Notes: generated from the letters alone by a model not told the origin. Positions 1 to 8,817 are shown, counted from the first letter of the stretch. The stretch is DNA of 64,000 nt from Hymenobacter sp. GOD-10R (GCF_035609205.1 NZ_CP141184.1:3376501-3440500), one strand, 5' to 3'. Made by a program: numbers and translations.

Positions 1-747
1 AGCAGCGCTATCCTGGCCGGAGCCAGCGCGCAGTTGCGCAATGCGGCCACCAACGGCGGCAACCTCAACCAGCGTACCCGTTGCCCCTATTTCTACGATG
101 TGGCGGCCGCCTGCAACAAGCGGACGCCCGGCAGCGGCTGCGCGGCCATCGGGGGCCACAACCGGGACCTAGCCATCTTGGGTGCCAGCGAAAGTTGTAT
201 CGCCACCTTCCCTTCCGATATGGCTGTGGCGCTGCGAGTACTCGAGGCACAAGTGCGCCTACTGGGGCCGGACGGGGAGCGGGTTGTACCCATTGCCGAC
301 TACCACCGCTTGCCCGGCGCCGAGCCGTGGCGCGACAACAACCTACTGCCCGGCGAGTTGGTAACGGCCATCGACCTGCCGCCCAGCGACTTCGGGCAGC
401 ACTACACCTACCTCAAAATTCGCGACCGGCTCTCGTACGCCTTTGCGCTGGTGTCGGTGGCCGTGGCCATGCGCCTCGACGAAGCTGGCCGTATCCAGGA
501 GGCCCGAATAGCTCTAGGGGGCGTGGCGCCCAAGCCCTGGCGCGTGGCCAGCGCCGAGGCTGTGCTGGAGGGTCAACTTCCCAGTGCCGAGGCATTTGGG
601 GTGGCGGCCGATGAGTTGCTAGCCGGGGCCCTAGGGCAGGGCGAAAACGATTTCAAGCTGACGTTGGCGCGGCGCACCATTGTGCGCGCCTGCCAGCAGG
701 CCGCCGCCGGCACCCCGCAGTCGCAGTCCGACAAACACATCCGCTAA
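1..747 (+). CDS. FAD-binding subunit of a xanthine dehydrogenase/aldehyde oxidoreductase family enzyme (PaoB/YagS-like), 5' partial
   Basis: The gene is cut by the window start; the frame is open from base 1 and gives 248 residues. In this family the subunit carries FAD and passes electrons from the molybdenum subunit. The segment GGNLNQRTRCPYF, followed by CNKRTPGSGCAA and GGHNRDLAILG, matches the FAD-binding and cysteine-rich region of the PaoB/YagS branch, which in E. coli binds an extra [4Fe-4S] cluster. The rest (LPPSDFGQHYTYLKIRDR, then LGGVAPKPWR) fits the C-terminal CO-dehydrogenase-flavoprotein domain. The molybdenum subunit starts 11 bp downstream, so both belong to one operon; a 2Fe-2S subunit is expected just upstream, outside the window. 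Substrate unknown. Confidence 0.93.
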   Translation, partial: SSAILAGASAQLRNAATNGGNLNQRTRCPYFYDVAAACNKRTPGSGCAAIGGHNRDLAILGASESCIATFPSDMAVALRVLEAQVRLLGPDGERVVPIADYHRLPGAEPWRDNNLLPGELVTAIDLPPSDFGQHYTYLKIRDRLSYAFALVSVAVAMRLDEAGRIQEARIALGGVAPKPWRVASAEAVLEGQLPSAEAFGVAADELLAGALGQGENDFKLTLARRTIVRACQQAAAGTPQSQSDKHIR

Positions 748-758
748 GCCTTTTCCTT

Positions 759-3080
759 ATGGTATCTAACTCCCCCAAGCCCACCGGCGCCGAGCTACCC
801 CCACTGCCGGCGCCTGGCAGCCCGCGCCGGCTGGAAGGCCGCGACAAACTCACCGGGCGCGCCCGCTACGCCGGCGACTTCACTCCTGACCTGACAGGCG
901 GGGTACTCGACGCGGCCGTGGTCGTAACTAGCACCCAAGCCACGGGCCGCATCCTGCACATTGACGCCAGCGCAGCCCGCCAGCTGCCGGGCGTGCGCCT
1001 CATCCTCACCCACGAAAATGCGCCCCGCCTCCACACTGTGCTGGCTACCAACGGGGCCGAAATCGGGAATTTGCTACCCTTGCAGGACGACCAGCTGCAC
1101 TACTACGGGCAGGCCGTGGCCGTAGTAGTGGCCGACACGCTCGCCACCGCCCGCGACGCGGCGGCGCTGGTGCACATCACATACTCGCCGCCCGACCTAG
1201 GGGCCGCCTTTACGCTGGCGCAGGGCCGCGGTCGGGCCGCAGACGTGAAAAAAGTAGGAGCAGGCGACCCCGGCCAGGTGCAGGTCGGCCACCCCGAAAA
1301 GGCGTTTGCCGCTGCCTCGCACCAGGTAGATATGACCTTCAACACGGCGGCCCACCACCACAATGCCATGGAGCCGGGCGCCATCGTAGCGGCTTGGGAG
1401 GCCGACGGAGGACTCACGGTGCACCTGCCCACCCAGTTCAGCTACGGCGACGCTGTGATTCTGGGCGAGGCGTTTGGGTTCGGGCTGAAAGAGCGGCTGC
1501 CCAACATTGTGGCGCAGGTGCTGGGCGGCATTGAGTTTCACCACAAAGTGCGGGTAATTTCTACGATGACGGGCGGGGCCTTCGGCAGCAAAAACGCTAA
1601 TGTGCACCTGCTGCTAGCTCCCATGGCCGCCAAACTAACTGGCCGGCCTGTGAAGCTGGTGCTCGACCGCGCCCAAACCTTCACCCTGATGCCCTTTCGG
1701 GGCGAGATGCACCAGCGCATCCGGCTGGGGGCCGATGCTGAGGGCCGCTTGCAAGCCGTGCTACACGACGCGCTGCTGGCCAAGGGCACGGCCGGGCAGT
1801 TTGTGGCGCCCATCGGTGAAGGAACCACGAAAGTGTACGCCACGCCCAACCTAGGTTTGCACGTGCAGGCCGCCGCCCTCGACACCAACGCCCCCGGCTG
1901 GATGCGCGGCCCCGGCGCGCCCAACGGCCAGTTTGCCCTCGAAAGCGCGCTCGATACCCTGGCCCACCAGCTCGGCCTCGACCCGCTCGAAATCCGCCTG
2001 CGCAACTACGCCGAGACGGAGCCGGATACCGGCAAAGAATGGTCGAGCAAGGCGCTGCGGGAGTGCTACACCCAAGGGGCAGCGCGCGTGGGCTGGCATC
2101 AGCGCAACCCGCAAGTAGGCAGCATGCGCGCAGCAAACGGCCGGCTGCTCGGCTACGGCATGGCCACGGCCATCTATCCCACCCTTCAGCTGCCGGCCCG
2201 CGCCCGCGTGGTGCTAGGTACCGATGGCCGCGCCGTAGTGCAAACGGCCAACCACGAAATCGGCCAGGGCATGATCACGGCTTTCACCCAATTGGCTGCC
2301 GAAACCCTCGGGCTGCCCCTAGAACACGTGCGCCTAGAGTGGGGCGACACCCGCCTACCCTACGGCGGCATGACCGTGGGCTCAATGACTACGCTCAGCG
2401 GCGGGGCGGCCATCCAAGAAGCGGCCCAGCAGGTGCAAAAAACGTTGCTTCAGCGCGTAGTAGCCGATAAAGCCTCGCCGCTGCTCGGCCTTGCCGCCGA
2501 CCAATTGCGGGTAGAAAACGGGCGCATCGTAGCACCCAACGGGGCTAGCGAAACCGTGGCCGCGGCCATGGCTCGCCACCCCGAGGCACCCATTCAGGAA
2601 GAAGCTACTACCGGGCGCACCATGGGCCATAGCAGCTATGGCCGCGAGGCGTTCGGGGCCGAGTTCGCCGTGGTGAGCGTGGACCCCGATACTATGCACG
2701 TGCAGGTAGAGCGACTGGTAGGCGCCTTTGCCGGAGGGCGCATCCTCAATCCTTTGCTGGTGCGCAGCCAACTGATGGGCAGCATGGTATGGGGCCTAGG
2801 CCAGGCTCTGCTAGAGCAAACAGAGATGGACGAGCGCACCGGTCACTGGACCAACGACAGCCTGGGCGAAGCCCTGATTCCCACCAATGCCGACGTGGCC
2901 GACATCGACATCATCTTGGTGGAGGAAGACGACAGCCGGGGCCACCCCCTAGGGGTAAAAGGCCTAGGCGAGCTAGGTATTACGGGCGTAGCGGCGGCCA
3001 TTGCCAACGCCATTTTCCACGCCACCGGCCAGCGCATCACTTCCCTGCCCATTACCCTCGACAAGCTACTGGGCACCTAG
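759..3080 (+). CDS. Molybdenum cofactor-binding subunit of a xanthine dehydrogenase/aldehyde oxidoreductase (PaoC/YagR-like)
   Basis: 773 residues, the usual length for YagR/PaoC-type subunits. It binds molybdopterin cytosine dinucleotide and carries the hydroxylation site. Visible family motifs are MTGGAFGSKN near residue 270, GWMRGPGAPNG near 380, HEIGQGM near 498, and GVKGLGELG near the end, whose Glu (about residue 738) corresponds to the general base of the family. The ATG at 759 follows the FAD subunit by 11 bp. There is no twin-arginine signal at the N-terminus of this subunit; in related enzymes the export signal is on the Fe-S subunit. Substrate, probably an aldehyde or N-heterocycle, cannot be read from the sequence. 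Confidence 0.95.
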   Translation: MVSNSPKPTGAELPPLPAPGSPRRLEGRDKLTGRARYAGDFTPDLTGGVLDAAVVVTSTQATGRILHIDASAARQLPGVRLILTHENAPRLHTVLATNGAEIGNLLPLQDDQLHYYGQAVAVVVADTLATARDAAALVHITYSPPDLGAAFTLAQGRGRAADVKKVGAGDPGQVQVGHPEKAFAAASHQVDMTFNTAAHHHNAMEPGAIVAAWEADGGLTVHLPTQFSYGDAVILGEAFGFGLKERLPNIVAQVLGGIEFHHKVRVISTMTGGAFGSKNANVHLLLAPMAAKLTGRPVKLVLDRAQTFTLMPFRGEMHQRIRLGADAEGRLQAVLHDALLAKGTAGQFVAPIGEGTTKVYATPNLGLHVQAAALDTNAPGWMRGPGAPNGQFALESALDTLAHQLGLDPLEIRLRNYAETEPDTGKEWSSKALRECYTQGAARVGWHQRNPQVGSMRAANGRLLGYGMATAIYPTLQLPARARVVLGTDGRAVVQTANHEIGQGMITAFTQLAAETLGLPLEHVRLEWGDTRLPYGGMTVGSMTTLSGGAAIQEAAQQVQKTLLQRVVADKASPLLGLAADQLRVENGRIVAPNGASETVAAAMARHPEAPIQEEATTGRTMGHSSYGREAFGAEFAVVSVDPDTMHVQVERLVGAFAGGRILNPLLVRSQLMGSMVWGLGQALLEQTEMDERTGHWTNDSLGEALIPTNADVADIDIILVEEDDSRGHPLGVKGLGELGITGVAAAIANAIFHATGQRITSLPITLDKLLGT

Positions 3081-3085
3081 TTGCC

Positions 3086-3778
3086 ATGCGCCACTTCTTA
3101 CTAACTAGTGCTTTGCTTGGTCTGGCGCCACAACCAGGAGCTAGCCACGCGCAGCAGCAAGCCGACTTAGTGAGTTGGAATTGGGTGAGTGCCAAATGGC
3201 ACCCCGACAGCAGCCGTTGGGCGCTGGAAGTTTCACCTAATTACGTGGCCTATGAGAACCTGACGCGCACGTTTTTGCGGGTGGGCTTGGGCCGGGTCAG
3301 CTACACCGTACCTTGGCAGCAGCTCACCTGCTCACTGGTATACGTGACGGGGCTGGCCGACCAACAGGGCACTGCCCAGCTAGCTCAGTTGCAAGTGGGC
3401 CAAGAATTGACCACCCGGACTCTGCACCCACGCTGGCAGCTCACGCTCGACCGTCTCTGGTTTACGCCACTGCGCTACGAGGGGCGGCAGCGGCAGCCCA
3501 CCTACCGGCTTCGCACCCTGGTGGATATGGTGCCCAGGCTCAGCCCGCACCTAAGCTTGGTGCTCAACACCGAGCCGTTTGTGTATCGCACCGACACCGG
3601 GCTGCAAGAGGTGCGCTCCCAAATCGGTGTGCAGTTTCAACCCACGACTGGCATCACGGTGCAAGCGCTCTATTGGAATTGGTGGGCGAGCTACGAGCCG
3701 CGGCGCGTGCACTGGCAGCATACAGTGTTGCTCACGGCCACCTTTCTGCTTCCTAAAATGCACCAGCCAAGCCAATAG
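3086..3778 (+). CDS. Predicted outer-membrane beta-barrel protein, DUF2490-like
   Basis: 230 residues from the ATG at 3086, six bases after the stop of the molybdenum subunit, so probably co-transcribed. The first 23 residues form a signal peptide ending in a SHAQQ cleavage site. The body is rich in alternating aromatic and polar residues (WNWVSAKWHPDSSRWALEV near the start, YWNWWASYEPRRVHW near the end) and ends in a hydrophobic strand, as in small outer-membrane barrels of the DUF2490 type in Bacteroidota. The frame stays open upstream into the molybdenum-subunit gene, but the signal peptide fixes the start. Its link to the oxidoreductase is unknown; it may simply be a downstream passenger. 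Confidence 0.72.
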   Translation: MRHFLLTSALLGLAPQPGASHAQQQADLVSWNWVSAKWHPDSSRWALEVSPNYVAYENLTRTFLRVGLGRVSYTVPWQQLTCSLVYVTGLADQQGTAQLAQLQVGQELTTRTLHPRWQLTLDRLWFTPLRYEGRQRQPTYRLRTLVDMVPRLSPHLSLVLNTEPFVYRTDTGLQEVRSQIGVQFQPTTGITVQALYWNWWASYEPRRVHWQHTVLLTATFLLPKMHQPSQ

Positions 3779-3830
3779 ACAGGACCTAGCAATTCATACC
3801 AGTTTCACTGTCATCCCAGCAAGAAAGCTT

Positions 3831-4424
3831 ATGCATTCTTCCAGCCCTACCCTCTCGTCCTCGCAAACAGCCGCTGATATAAAGTGGTACGTTAAAGCTG
3901 GTTCGGAGACGGCGCTGGAAGAAGTGGCGCAGGCAACGCTGCGAGCCGCCAGCACTTCCCCGGGTTTTATGGGTGGCCACCTGCTCCAGCCTACACCCGA
4001 CGCGGTCAGTGGCGAATGGCAGCTCATCTTGCAGTTTACCACGCCCGAAGAGCTACGCGCCTGGCAAACCTCGACCCTCTGCCGCGCCTGCAAAGCCCAA
4101 AGCGACGTCTTGACGGTGGGCGCAGCGCGGGTGCAGCGCATCAACGGGTTAGAAGGGTGGTTTACGGGTGCGAACCGCGGCGTAGCAGGCACCCCGCCCA
4201 AGTGGAAAATGGCGCTGGTCACGATGCTAGGCATTTACCCGACGATTAGGCTGGTACCCATGCTACTCGAGCCAGTCGTAGTTTCCTGGCCGCCGTGGCT
4301 CGGCAGTTTGGCTGTCACGAGCGTCGTAATGGTGCTGATGACGTGGCTAATTATGCCGTTCTTAACGCACCTGTTCAAAGGTTGGCTTTATGCAACGCCC
4401 TCAACAGATACGTTGGATGCGTAG
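3831..4424 (+). CDS. Antibiotic biosynthesis monooxygenase (ABM) domain membrane protein, COG3224-like
   Basis: 197 residues from the ATG at 3831. Residues about 15-110 form an ABM-type ferredoxin-like domain (IKWYVKAGSETALEEVAQ, then GEWQLILQFTTPEELRAW). After a PPKWKMALVTMLGIYP segment come two predicted membrane helices, ending in LIMPFLTHLFKGWLY. This order and the PPkWKMAlvt...P signature are typical of the COG3224 group, whose function is not known in detail. The frame is open upstream, but earlier starts would lie inside the preceding gene. It is 52 bp downstream of the DUF2490-like gene and may belong to the same transcript. Confidence 0.8.
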   Translation: MHSSSPTLSSSQTAADIKWYVKAGSETALEEVAQATLRAASTSPGFMGGHLLQPTPDAVSGEWQLILQFTTPEELRAWQTSTLCRACKAQSDVLTVGAARVQRINGLEGWFTGANRGVAGTPPKWKMALVTMLGIYPTIRLVPMLLEPVVVSWPPWLGSLAVTSVVMVLMTWLIMPFLTHLFKGWLYATPSTDTLDA

Positions 4425-4547
4425 TTGGCTAGAGACATTATCTCAGCGCTGTGCTCACGGCGTTTATTTCACATTCGCCTAAACCTCAACCGTTGCTTTC
4501 AGCTTGATACGCAAGCAGGAACCTCGTTTTACTGATGAATTTGTCAG

Positions 4548-4651
4548 GCCGTCATACTGAGCTTGTCGAAGCATCTCGCGTGCACTGGTAAACCCTAGTG
4601 ATTGGAGTTACTACTGCACGCGAGATGCTTCGGCAGGCTCAGCATGACGGC
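4548..4651. repeat. Hairpin-forming intergenic repeat (MITE/REP-like)
   Basis: Two 37-bp arms (4548-4584 and 4615-4651) are inverted copies that differ at only three positions, with a 30-bp centre. The core is GTCATACTGAGCTTGTCGAA followed by GCATCTCGCGTGCA. Fragments of the same sequence recur at 15394-15415 and 43730-43750, so this is a dispersed family. No coding capacity. It lies between the ABM gene and the AraC gene and could also act as a terminator. Confidence 0.75.
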
Positions 4652-4687
4652 GAGGTTTGAATTCATAGACTTACCTAAACAGCTTCG

Positions 4688-5596
4688 ATGATACACCAGC
4701 AGAAGTTGGCCGACTATTACGCCCATCAGCCCGCACAATTGTTCAGGGCTACTTGGCCGAGCGGGGGGCACTTTCGAGCGTGGCGGCTAGAGGACTTTCT
4801 CGCTGACTTTGAGCTGATGGGCGTTTATAGCCGCAAGGACTTTTTCAAAGTCACCCTCAGCACCGGGCCCTCGACCTACCACTACGCCCACCAGCGCCTA
4901 GAGCTAGCCCTCGAAGAGCCCGCGCTGGTGTTTACCAACACGCAGATACCCTACGCCTGGGAGCTGCCCGCCGATGCCACCTGCCGGGGCTATTGCTGCG
5001 TTTTCACAGAGGAATTTGTGCCAACGCGCACGCTCATGCGGCCGGCCGATTGGGCCGTTTTTGCGGCCGACCGACCTAGCTTTTTCCGCCTCACGCCCGA
5101 CCAGCACGCCGGCTTTGTGCGCTTGTTCGAGCAAATGCTGGCTGAGCAGGATTCCGACTACCCCGCCAAGGACGAGCTGCTGTACCACTACCTGATGACG
5201 TGCATCCACGGGGCACTGAAACTGGCTCCCGTGGAAGAAGCGCGCACCACCAGCGGCCCCGAGCGCCTGGTTGCGGCCTTCCACGCGCTGCTAGCCCGCC
5301 AGTACCCCATCGTGACCCCGGCCCGACGCCTGGAGCTGCGCACGCCTGCCGATTTTGCCGACCGCCTGGCCGTGCACGTCAACTACCTTAACCGTGTGCT
5401 GAAGGCCGCCACCGGCAAGTCCACGTCCCACCTGTTGGCTGAGCGCCTGGTGCAGGAGGCTCGCACCTTGCTGCTGCATACCGACTGGCCCATTAGCCGC
5501 ATCGGCTACTGCCTTGGCTTCGAGGAGCCCACGCATTTCGCCCAACTGTTTCGCAAAGTGGCCGGCTGCGCGCCCTCCGCCTTGCGGCAGGTTTGA
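4688..5596 (+). CDS. AraC family transcriptional regulator
   Basis: 302 residues. The N-terminal about 190 residues resemble the cupin-like ligand domain of Bacteroidota AraC regulators. The C-terminal about 100 residues carry the two helix-turn-helix motifs: the first around LAVHVNYLNRVLKAATGKS, the second around WPISRIGYCLGFEEPTHFAQ, followed by the usual FRKVAGCAPSALRQ. The ATG at 4688 is preceded by the hairpin repeat. The next gene on the same strand is a short-chain dehydrogenase, and two direct repeats lie between them, the first overlapping this gene's stop codon. AraC proteins usually bind direct repeats, so the SDR is the likely target (inference). Confidence 0.92.
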   Translation: MIHQQKLADYYAHQPAQLFRATWPSGGHFRAWRLEDFLADFELMGVYSRKDFFKVTLSTGPSTYHYAHQRLELALEEPALVFTNTQIPYAWELPADATCRGYCCVFTEEFVPTRTLMRPADWAVFAADRPSFFRLTPDQHAGFVRLFEQMLAEQDSDYPAKDELLYHYLMTCIHGALKLAPVEEARTTSGPERLVAAFHALLARQYPIVTPARRLELRTPADFADRLAVHVNYLNRVLKAATGKSTSHLLAERLVQEARTLLLHTDWPISRIGYCLGFEEPTHFAQLFRKVAGCAPSALRQV

Positions 5597-5656
5597 TTGG
5601 CGTCGGCATTGGTTTGATTGGCGTTAGCAGGCCCGTAGGGAGCTAGGATACTTTTG
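5591..5656 (+). promoter_or_regulatory. Direct repeat pair (possible AraC site) and -7 element of the SDR promoter
   Basis: The 13-mer GTTTGATTGGCGT occurs twice, at 5591-5603 and 5612-5624, with a 21-bp period (two helical turns). A TACTTTTG element matching the Bacteroidota -7 consensus TAnnTTTG lies at 5649-5656, 56 bp before the SDR start. No TTG -33 element is seen at the usual spacing, which suits an activator-dependent promoter. That the neighbouring AraC protein binds here is inferred. Confidence 0.55.
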
Positions 5657-5711
5657 TGGAGCAAACGGGACCTCTGCCCCTGAGTCAATCAACGCACTGA
5701 TTAACAGCCCT

Positions 5712-6539
5712 ATGAAAACCTGGTTTATCACCGGCACTTCCGCCGGCTTCGGCCGCCTCCTGACCGAAAAACTCCTGGCCCGCGGCGAGCGAGTGGCCGC
5801 CACGCTCCGCAAGCCCGACGCCCTTCACGACCTGAAAGCCCAGTACGGCGAGCAGCTCTGGGTGGCCGCGCTGGACGTAACCGACACGGCGGCCGTGCGC
5901 CGCGTCATCGGCCAGGCTTTCGCCGACCTAGGCCGCATCGACGTGGTGGTCAACAACGCCGCCTATGCCCTGTTCGGCGCGGGCGAAGAAGCCGACGACG
6001 AGCAAATTCAGCAGCAGCTAGCTACCAACCTGACTGGCTCCATGCAGGTTATCCGCGCCGCGCTGCCCCACTTGCGGGCCCAAGGCGGCGGGCGCATCCT
6101 CCAGCTTTCGTCTGAGGGCGGGCAGATTGCCTACCCTAATTTTGGCTACTATCACGCCACCAAGTGGGGCATCGAGGGCTTCGTGGAAGCCGTGGCCCAG
6201 GAAGTCGCGCCGTTCGGCATCGAGTTTACACTGGTCGAGCCCGGCCCAGCCCGCACGAACTTTGGCAGCGGGCTAGTCCATGCTACACCCCTGCCCGAAT
6301 ACGAGACTACGCCCGCCGGCGACGTCCGGCGCGGCGTGAGCAACGGCAGCTTTGCCATAACCGGCGACCCGGTCAAAATGGTAGACGCCATGCTCGCTTC
6401 CGTAGATCAAAGCCCCGCTCCGCGGCGGCTAACGCTCGGGCGTGAGGCTTATACTAAAATCCGGGCAGCCTTGGTTCAGCGCCTAGCGGAGCTAGATGCG
6501 CAGCAAGCCGTGGCCTTCTCCACCGAGATAGACGAGTAA
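5712..6539 (+). CDS. Short-chain dehydrogenase/reductase (classical SDR)
   Basis: 275 residues. The NAD(P)-binding Rossmann motif TGTSAGFGRLL is at residues 7-17, the NNA motif appears as VVNNAAYALFG, and the catalytic segment is LSSEGGQIAYPNFGYYHATK with Ser and a YxxxK pair. The sequence resembles the common SDR group of about 275-280 residues in which the cofactor motif begins TGxSxGxG. Substrate unknown. It stands alone between an AraC regulator gene and a convergent terminator, so it is probably a single-gene unit controlled from the direct-repeat promoter upstream. Confidence 0.92.
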   Translation: MKTWFITGTSAGFGRLLTEKLLARGERVAATLRKPDALHDLKAQYGEQLWVAALDVTDTAAVRRVIGQAFADLGRIDVVVNNAAYALFGAGEEADDEQIQQQLATNLTGSMQVIRAALPHLRAQGGGRILQLSSEGGQIAYPNFGYYHATKWGIEGFVEAVAQEVAPFGIEFTLVEPGPARTNFGSGLVHATPLPEYETTPAGDVRRGVSNGSFAITGDPVKMVDAMLASVDQSPAPRRLTLGREAYTKIRAALVQRLAELDAQQAVAFSTEIDE

Positions 6540-6558
6540 ATAGAGGACTTGAATACCA

Positions 6559-6605
6559 ATCAGGCCCCGTCATGCAGCATAGAACACTGCATAACGGGGC
6601 CTGAT
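6559..6605. terminator. Bidirectional intergenic hairpin terminator
   Basis: ATCAGGCCCCGT (6559-6570) and its exact inverse (6594-6605) flank an inner weaker pairing of ATGCAG and CTGCAT. The hairpin lies between two convergent genes ending at 6539 and 6627, the expected place for a shared terminator. Confidence 0.8.
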
Positions 6606-6626
6606 TCATATAAACCTAGACTGTCA

Positions 6627-7634
6627 TCAGAGCACATCCAGCGTCAAAACCTGGCCTCCAATCTGTTGTAAGCGGGCGAAATAGGCGGCGGGCTCCAACA
6701 ATTGGTAAGGGAAGTACAGCCCGGCCGGCACAGCCGGCTTGCCGTCGAGTCCTAGCAACCGCTCCAGGAGCATGGCTACGCCTAGCCCCGTCAGCGGCAT
6801 TTGCCCCTGCGGGTGCACCACCGCGTGCCGGGTGCGCAGCGGTTGGCCTGCGTGGTCTTCTCCCGCCAGCTCAATGAGAATTTCGGTTGACATCGGCTCG
6901 CCCCGGCGGCGGGAAGAGCTCACGCCTAGGGCAAGCTTGAAGTGCACATTTGGCGCGCCGGTGGCCGTGGCCAGGCCTAGCACGTCGTAGACCGAGAAAG
7001 TCGACGCTTCCATGTCGGTGCCATCCACGGCGCGGAACGAGGTGCGGGCCTCATCGCCCACGCGCCACGTAAAGGCCCCGTCCTGGCGCGTGAGGGCCGC
7101 GGGCATAGTCTTGGTTTGACGCTCTAAGTCGGCATTAGCGGCCGGGCCGGCGGCATCCTGCTCGTCAAGCAAAGCGCCGATGGTGATGTTGTGCACCCGC
7201 CCAAACGCCTTAGCGAACTCTAGCGTGGGAATGGTGGTGGCTCCTACTAGCCATTCCGTACCCAAGACGACCGGCGCAGCCTGCGGCTGGTGGATGTAAG
7301 CCGCCACCTCGGGGCCCATCTCGATGATGCCAGGCGAAATACTCAGGTACGGCACGCCACGGGCCTGAGCAAAACGGAGTGCCGCAATTTTGTCGTCCGT
7401 AAACAACACGACTACCGCACTGACCGGCCGCTCACCGAGCCCTAGGTCAGCAGTGTCGAGGTTTAACGCCACGCCCTCCGCCCCGGCATTTTCGGCCGCA
7501 GCTTCCCGGGCCCTAGCTAGGTCACGCCCCCCGAGCAGGAGGGGCACCTTAGGGTGCGCGGCGTGCAGCAAACGGGCCGCCCACCGCCCGACAATACCAG
7601 AACCACCGACTAAGAGAATGGGAGCTAATGCCAT
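6627..7634 (-). CDS. Saccharopine dehydrogenase-like NAD(P)-binding protein
   Basis: 335 residues on the minus strand. It begins with a Rossmann motif, LLVGGSGIVGRWAARLLH, and continues with the pattern of the saccharopine dehydrogenase NADP-binding domain (LLLGGRDLARAREAA, then SAVVVLFTDDKIAALRFAQA). The C-terminal half (residues about 200-335) matches no domain I recognise by eye. Proteins of this type are often uncharacterised oxidoreductases or trans-acting enoyl-reductase-like proteins. It is transcribed towards the terminator at 6559-6605. No regulator or partner is adjacent, so its role is unknown. Confidence 0.75.
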   Translation of the reverse strand: MALAPILLVGGSGIVGRWAARLLHAAHPKVPLLLGGRDLARAREAAAENAGAEGVALNLDTADLGLGERPVSAVVVLFTDDKIAALRFAQARGVPYLSISPGIIEMGPEVAAYIHQPQAAPVVLGTEWLVGATTIPTLEFAKAFGRVHNITIGALLDEQDAAGPAANADLERQTKTMPAALTRQDGAFTWRVGDEARTSFRAVDGTDMEASTFSVYDVLGLATATGAPNVHFKLALGVSSSRRRGEPMSTEILIELAGEDHAGQPLRTRHAVVHPQGQMPLTGLGVAMLLERLLGLDGKPAVPAGLYFPYQLLEPAAYFARLQQIGGQVLTLDVL

Positions 7635-7958
7635 AGTACTCGTTGTTCGTTAATATAACTAGAACCCAATCTAGCGTTTACGGTGTGGCTGGACTAGTAA
7701 GCTGAGAAAATTCATCGTAAACGGCGCTGTCCATGATGGCAATGAGCAGCTCCAGAAACGATAAGCCAAACAGGCTATCTATAGCGCCCATGGCAGCCAG
7801 ATACAGCTAGGTGACAACCCGTTGCTAAGTCGAGATAGTGCGGGCCGGCTTTGTGGTAACGTGATGTATTTTCCTCCCAAAAAATATTTTTTGGTCGCGT
7901 GTGACTTTTTACTGGCTTCTAGCGACTAATATTTCTGTCCGCCTTCCTCTCTTTTCTC

Positions 7959-8465
7959 GTGTCGTCCGCCGCGCTCCAGCAGGAATTTCTCCGCCTTTTA
8001 TCGACGCAACAACGGCGCCTACATAGCCTGTGTCGTTTCTACTACCCGCGGGTGGAGGATCGGCAGGATGCTTTTCAGGAAATCGTGCTGCAACTCTGGA
8101 AGTCGTACCCTTCTTTCAAAGCCGCCGCTCAAGTATCCACCTGGATGTACCGGGTGGCGCTCAACACCATTTTTTCGCGTCTCCGCCACGAGAAAGCCCA
8201 GCCGGAATATGTACGCTGGAGCGAGCAGCTGCAGCACCTTCCCAACCCCGAAGACACGACTGCTCCTGCGGACGCGGTTTACTTCTTAGAAGAAGCGATT
8301 CACCAACTCTCGGCGGTAGACAAAGCCCTGATATTACTACACTTGGAAGGCCACTCTTACCAAGAGATAGCAACTCTTTTAGACCTGAGCACCACGAATG
8401 TCAGCACCCGGCTTTATCGCCTCAAAGGGAAGCTGGAAAAGTACCTGAAGCTGCAATTGCTATGA
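7959..8465 (+). CDS. RNA polymerase sigma factor, sigma-70 family (ECF type)
   Basis: 168 residues from a GTG at 7959. Region 2 is visible as YYPRVEDRQDAFQEIVLQLWKS followed by STWMYRVALNTIFS. Region 4 is visible as AVDKALILLHLEGHSYQEIA and LLDLSTTNVSTRLYRLK. The length fits an ECF sigma factor of regions 2 and 4 only. It overlaps the next small gene by four bases (ATGA), so the two are translationally coupled and the second is the probable sigma-controlling partner. The upstream 160 bp contain an 18-bp A/T palindrome (7877-7894) but no clear TAnnTTTG element. Confidence 0.93.
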   Translation: MSSAALQQEFLRLLSTQQRRLHSLCRFYYPRVEDRQDAFQEIVLQLWKSYPSFKAAAQVSTWMYRVALNTIFSRLRHEKAQPEYVRWSEQLQHLPNPEDTTAPADAVYFLEEAIHQLSAVDKALILLHLEGHSYQEIATLLDLSTTNVSTRLYRLKGKLEKYLKLQLL

Positions 8466-8665
8466 ACCGAGAAGAACTTACCTCCTTATGGGAAGCCCAC
8501 AAGCAGCACGTGGAGCAACAAGACCTCTGGAGCGAGGCCCAACTCGCCGCCCTGCTGCCGTCCTCTAGCCCTAGCACTCCTAGCACGCGCTGGGCACTAC
8601 GTCCAAAGCGGGTGCTGCTGCAGTTGTGTCTCGTGCTCCTGTCCTTCGGTTTCAGCGGCTGCTAA
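8462..8665 (+). CDS. Small membrane protein coupled to the ECF sigma gene
   Basis: 67 residues, with the start codon overlapping the sigma stop codon. The N-terminal half is charged and helical (MNREELTSLWEAHKQHVEQQ), then comes a Ser/Pro linker, and the C-terminus is one hydrophobic helix (VLLQLCLVLLSFGFSGC). Short proteins of this layout occur downstream of ECF sigma genes in Bacteroidota and may act as anti-sigma-like membrane anchors; this is inference from position and topology. No zinc-binding HxxxCxxC motif of the classic ZAS anti-sigma domain is present. Confidence 0.65.
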   Translation: MNREELTSLWEAHKQHVEQQDLWSEAQLAALLPSSSPSTPSTRWALRPKRVLLQLCLVLLSFGFSGC

Positions 8666-8817
8666 TGGAGCGGGGACTGCCCTTTGCGATGTCCGGCAAC
8701 CAATCGCAAATTCTCCATTTCTCTGGCCAACAATGAGTAGAGTACTCGTTAATAAAATAGGCATAAAGCACTAGGTGCAAGCCACCTATAGGGTGTAATA
8801 CTAATCTTCTTCCTGCG

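Noticed and set aside
7678..7791. Possible 37-residue minus-strand peptide (MGAIDSLFGLSFLELL at its start)
   Set aside because: No recognisable family, no ribosome-binding or promoter signal, and no neighbour that needs it; a chance open frame is likely.
7877..7894. 18-bp palindrome CCAAAAAATATTTTTTGG upstream of the ECF sigma gene
   Set aside because: Low-complexity A/T symmetry is common by chance; no TAnnTTTG element is at a matching distance, so I did not call it an operator.
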